Positions 23,110 through 24,982 of a stretch of DNA of 24,982 bases are shown here, in pieces (positions within the stretch are counted from its first letter, which is position 1; each line of letters starts with the position of its first letter). Made by a program: the position numbers and the translations under genes. Source of the DNA: an uncultured Oscillospiraceae bacterium (lineage in GTDB: Bacteria; Bacillota; Clostridia; Oscillospirales; Oscillospiraceae); the NCBI GenBank assembly GCA_934668295.1, contig CAKUND010000008.1:1-24982 (forward strand), given 5' to 3'. The notes under the pieces are model-generated. The model saw only the letters and a list, made by a program, of their open reading frames with translations. It made no database searches and was not told the origin of the DNA.

Positions 23110-24453
23110 TTAATACTCTCTGTGGTTCAGTGCGCCCCAGAGCTTCTTGGCGGCTTCGAGGATGTGGGCGTTTTCAGCTTCCTCGTCGATGCCGATGAGC
23201 TCGCGGTCCTTCATGAGAAGCTTGCCGTTTGCGATGGTCGTGCGGCAGAGCTTGCCGGTCATGCCAAAGAGGATGTGGCCGTCGATGTTTTCGTCCGAGA
23301 ACGGGGTGAACGGCTTGTAATCCATGACGATGATATCGGCAGCGGCACCGGCCTTGAGAACGCCGAGCTCGTCCGGGAAGTACTTTGCGCCGATCTTCGC
23401 ATTGTTCTTAAACAGCATGCCGGTCACCTCGCACCATGCGACGTTCGGCAGGCAGGCGTTCAGGCGCTGGACGCAGAGCGCGGCCTTGAGCGATTCGATC
23501 ATATCGTTTGTCCATGCGTCGGTGCCGAGGCCGAGCAGGATGCCCGCCTTCGAAAGCGGCAGCACCGGGCAGACGCCGACGGCGTTGGACATGTTGGACT
23601 CAGGGTTGTTGACGACCATGGTATGGGTGTTCTGAATGAGCTCGATCTCAGCCGGGTTCACGTGGATGCAGTGACCGAGGATGGTCTTGTCGCCCAGGAT
23701 CCCGTGGTCGTGCAGGCGCTGCACGGGACGGCGGCCATAGTTCTGCAGGCTGTCATAGACGTCGTTCATGCCCTCGGAGACGTGGATGTGATAGCCGGTT
23801 CGGCCGTTGTTGGCCTCGACCATGCGGTCAAAGGTCTTGTCCGAGATGGTGAACAGCGCGTGGCCGCCAAACATGGCGGCGAGCATCGGATCCTTCTGCT
23901 GTTCGCAGTAGGTGATCCAGTCGGCGTTCTCCTTGATGGCCTGCAGGCACTTTTCCTCGCCGTCACGGTCGGAGACCTCGTAGCACAGACAGGAGCGGAT
24001 GCCGAATTTCTTTGCGCTCTCGCCGATCTGGAACAGGGAGCCGGGGATCTCGCAGTAGGCCGCGTGATGATCGAAGATCGTTGTGACGCCCTGCTTGATG
24101 CAGTCGATGTACAGGGCATCTGCGGAGGCGCGGGAGCCCTCGAGCGTCAGCTTGCGGTCCATGGCCCACCAGGTGCCGTCGAGAACCTCATAGAAATTCG
24201 TGGGGTTGTTGCCGACAATGGACAGACCGCGCGCGAGCGCGGAATAGATGTGGGTGTGCGCGTTGATAAACGCGGGCATGATGACGCCGCCCTTGGCGTC
24301 GATGATCTCGGCCTGCGGGTATTTTGCGCGCAGCACGGCTTCTTCGCCGACCTCGACGATCTTGGTGCCCTCATAGGCGACAGCGCCTTTTTCGTAATAG
24401 CCCTTGCCGCCCTCATCCCGGGTGATGACGCGTCCGTTTGTGAGTAGGTTCAT
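23110..24453 (-). CDS. ssnA: Putative aminohydrolase SsnA
   Basis: The 447-residue amidohydrolase-superfamily protein carries the metal-binding H66 and H68 in FINAHTHIYS, and further ligand motifs in HVSEG, ILGHCIHV and GLGTDAW. Length and wording, including WWAMDRKLTLE and ESNMSNAVG, fit SsnA rather than guanine deaminase or a general chlorohydrolase. SsnA genes travel with ygfK, xanthine-dehydrogenase-like hydroxylases and hyuA/ygeXY in the anaerobic purine-breakdown set, where a ring-deaminating or ring-opening step is expected; the substrate is not proven. ATG 24453 is preceded by AAAAGGAGG. It is the first gene of the unit, behind a 145-base leader with a terminator. Confidence 0.94.
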   Translation of the reverse strand: MNLLTNGRVITRDEGGKGYYEKGAVAYEGTKIVEVGEEAVLRAKYPQAEIIDAKGGVIMPAFINAHTHIYSALARGLSIVGNNPTNFYEVLDGTWWAMDRKLTLEGSRASADALYIDCIKQGVTTIFDHHAAYCEIPGSLFQIGESAKKFGIRSCLCYEVSDRDGEEKCLQAIKENADWITYCEQQKDPMLAAMFGGHALFTISDKTFDRMVEANNGRTGYHIHVSEGMNDVYDSLQNYGRRPVQRLHDHGILGDKTILGHCIHVNPAEIELIQNTHTMVVNNPESNMSNAVGVCPVLPLSKAGILLGLGTDAWTNDMIESLKAALCVQRLNACLPNVAWCEVTGMLFKNNAKIGAKYFPDELGVLKAGAAADIIVMDYKPFTPFSDENIDGHILFGMTGKLCRTTIANGKLLMKDRELIGIDEEAENAHILEAAKKLWGALNHREY

Positions 24454-24598
24454 GGGGAGTCCTCCTTTTCGTGATGCTCACCGGTGCATATAACAAAAGT
24501 GCTTCAGATCTTCATCTGAAACACTCTGCCGTGCAAGCCGAGTGATAGTTGCAGCCCGTGTGCGAAACACTTCCTTACAGCTACCAATCTTAGATTGT
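24454..24598 (-). promoter_or_regulatory. Structured 5' leader of ssnA, possible riboswitch or attenuator
   Basis: From the predicted transcription start (near 24598) to the ssnA ATG, the RNA can form hairpin CAATC-TAA-GATTG, a multi-part arm closed by GTAGC with GCTGC around a GTGT-TTCG hairpin, then CACTC pairing with GAGTG. That last helix would consume the 5' arm of the following intrinsic terminator (24492-24525), an anti-terminator arrangement. I do not recognise the aptamer; it does not match the purine, lysine, ykkC or TPP riboswitch cores known to me. Confidence 0.6.
24492..24525 (-). terminator. Intrinsic terminator inside the ssnA leader
   Basis: On the minus strand AGTGTTTCAGAT pairs with ATCTGAAGCACT (24514-24525 with 24498-24509, one G-T pair, loop GAAG), followed by TTTTGTT. 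It lies about 40 bases before the ssnA start codon, where termination would stop ssnA expression. Confidence 0.75.
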
Positions 24599-24604
24599 AA
24601 TTTT

Positions 24605-24633
24605 ATTATAAAGGGCGGGCAAAAAAATTTCAA
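24605..24633 (-). promoter_or_regulatory. Promoter of the ssnA unit
   Basis: The minus strand has TTGAAA (24628-24633, 5 of 6 consensus), a 17-bp spacer and perfect TATAAT (24605-24610). The spacer contains GCCCGCC, one arm of the 24614-24659 inverted repeat. Confidence 0.8.
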
Positions 24634-24659
24634 TGCTCCTGTCAAATTTTCTGCCCGCC
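24614..24659. repeat. Inverted repeat overlapping the ssnA promoter
   Basis: GGCGGGCA plus an A-run and TTT (from 24614) pairs with AAATTTTCTGCCCGCC (to 24659), about 15 bp with one bulge and a 13-base loop. The left arm lies in the promoter spacer. The plus-strand side ends in ATTTTTT, so it could also terminate rightward transcription. Confidence 0.65.
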
Positions 24660-24740
24660 ATTTTTTACAAACTTCGCGGCTCATTTTTGAGCATTTTGCA
24701 CGCTGTTTGCGATTGCGGAACGATAGCGTCAGCTGACAAG

Positions 24741-24982
24741 GGCACACACGCTTGCGGGCCGGACTGGGTCGCCGTCTGCCGCGTTATCGTCCTTGACATA
24801 CGACGGTATGCCTGCGTCCTCTGCCTTGCAGACAACGCCCCAGACCGGCCGGCAAGTCCTTCGGAGTTTTTCACGGAGGATAAACGGCAGCTGGCAAGGC
24901 AGACAAGGCAGGCGGGCTGTCGCCCGCCAACGAGGATAACGACGCCAGCCGTCGTTTTGCCCCGTGAAAAACCGTGTGTGCC
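24741..24982. repeat. Nested inverted-repeat element reaching the window end
   Basis: The outer ends GGCACACACG (24741-24750) and CGTGTGTGCC (24973-24982) are perfect inverted repeats. Inside are a second pair, GTTTTTCACGG (from 24866) with CCGTGAAAAAC (to 24971), and a third, CTTGCGGGCCGGACTGGG (from 24751) with CCCAGACCGGCCGGCAAG (to about 24857). Smaller hairpins are GTCTGC/GCAGAC, CATAC/GTATG and GGCGGGC-TGTC-GCCCGCC. The crossing frames have no ribosome binding site, so I call no gene here. The element may extend past the window. Confidence 0.7.

Noticed and set aside
24478..24874. Short minus-strand frames upstream of ssnA
   Set aside because: They overlap the promoter, leader and palindromic element, have no ribosome binding site and resemble no family.

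Overview
The window reads as chromosomal DNA of a GC-rich, low-oxygen Gram-positive bacterium, most likely a gut Clostridia of the Oscillospiraceae type (Oscillibacter/Flavonifractor/Dysosmobacter-like). The reasons are GC-rich codon use with near-perfect AGGAGG ribosome binding sites, a c-di-AMP cyclase pair (cdaA-cdaR), the Bacillota-specific regulator RemA in the order yloC-remA-gmk-rpoZ, an SLH-anchored lysozyme, a lysine riboswitch, and the anaerobic genes ygfK and ssnA. The family assignment is an inference; no rRNA is present.

Layout. 1-0.8 kb: 3' end of a class III (glutamate-1-semialdehyde aminomutase-like) aminotransferase. 0.9-2.9 kb: divergent DNA-maintenance genes rarA (-) and nth (+). 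3.2-3.6 kb: an ArsC/Spx-like thioredoxin-fold protein translationally linked to a 37-residue microprotein. 3.7-5.0 kb: secreted SLH-GH24 lysozyme. 5.1-7.6 kb: priA. 7.6-8.3 kb: gene-free stretch built from several repeat families. 8.35-10.3 kb: rpoZ, gmk, remA, yloC (all -, overlapping). 10.4-12.5 kb: cdaR, cdaA (-). 12.8-14.1 kb: a cysteine-desulfurase-family enzyme coupled to a DUF3343 (putative Se/S carrier) protein. 14.2-16.1 kb: lysine riboswitch plus NhaC-family transporter (+). 16.25 kb: tRNA-Arg(ACG). 16.4-19.3 kb: M16C zinc peptidase. 19.5-24.5 kb: ygfK, a small unknown membrane protein and ssnA (-), preceded by a long leader carrying an attenuator-like terminator. The right edge holds a complex inverted-repeat element.

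How the genes fit. ygfK and ssnA belong to the gene set linked to selenium-dependent molybdenum hydroxylases and anaerobic purine/urate breakdown. The DUF3343 plus desulfurase pair 5 kb away is a plausible selenium/sulfur mobilisation module for the same trait. The xanthine-dehydrogenase-like enzyme and selD are not in the window.

The most unusual signals are non-coding: (1) the ssnA leader, with mutually exclusive terminator and anti-terminator helices and an aptamer I do not recognise; (2) a ~150-bp repeat in two inverted copies whose central hairpin differs in sequence but keeps perfect pairing; (3) a ~104-bp family bounded by GTAGGGGC/GCCCCTAC; (4) a nested palindrome at the right end. 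No CRISPR array, prophage or transposase was seen.
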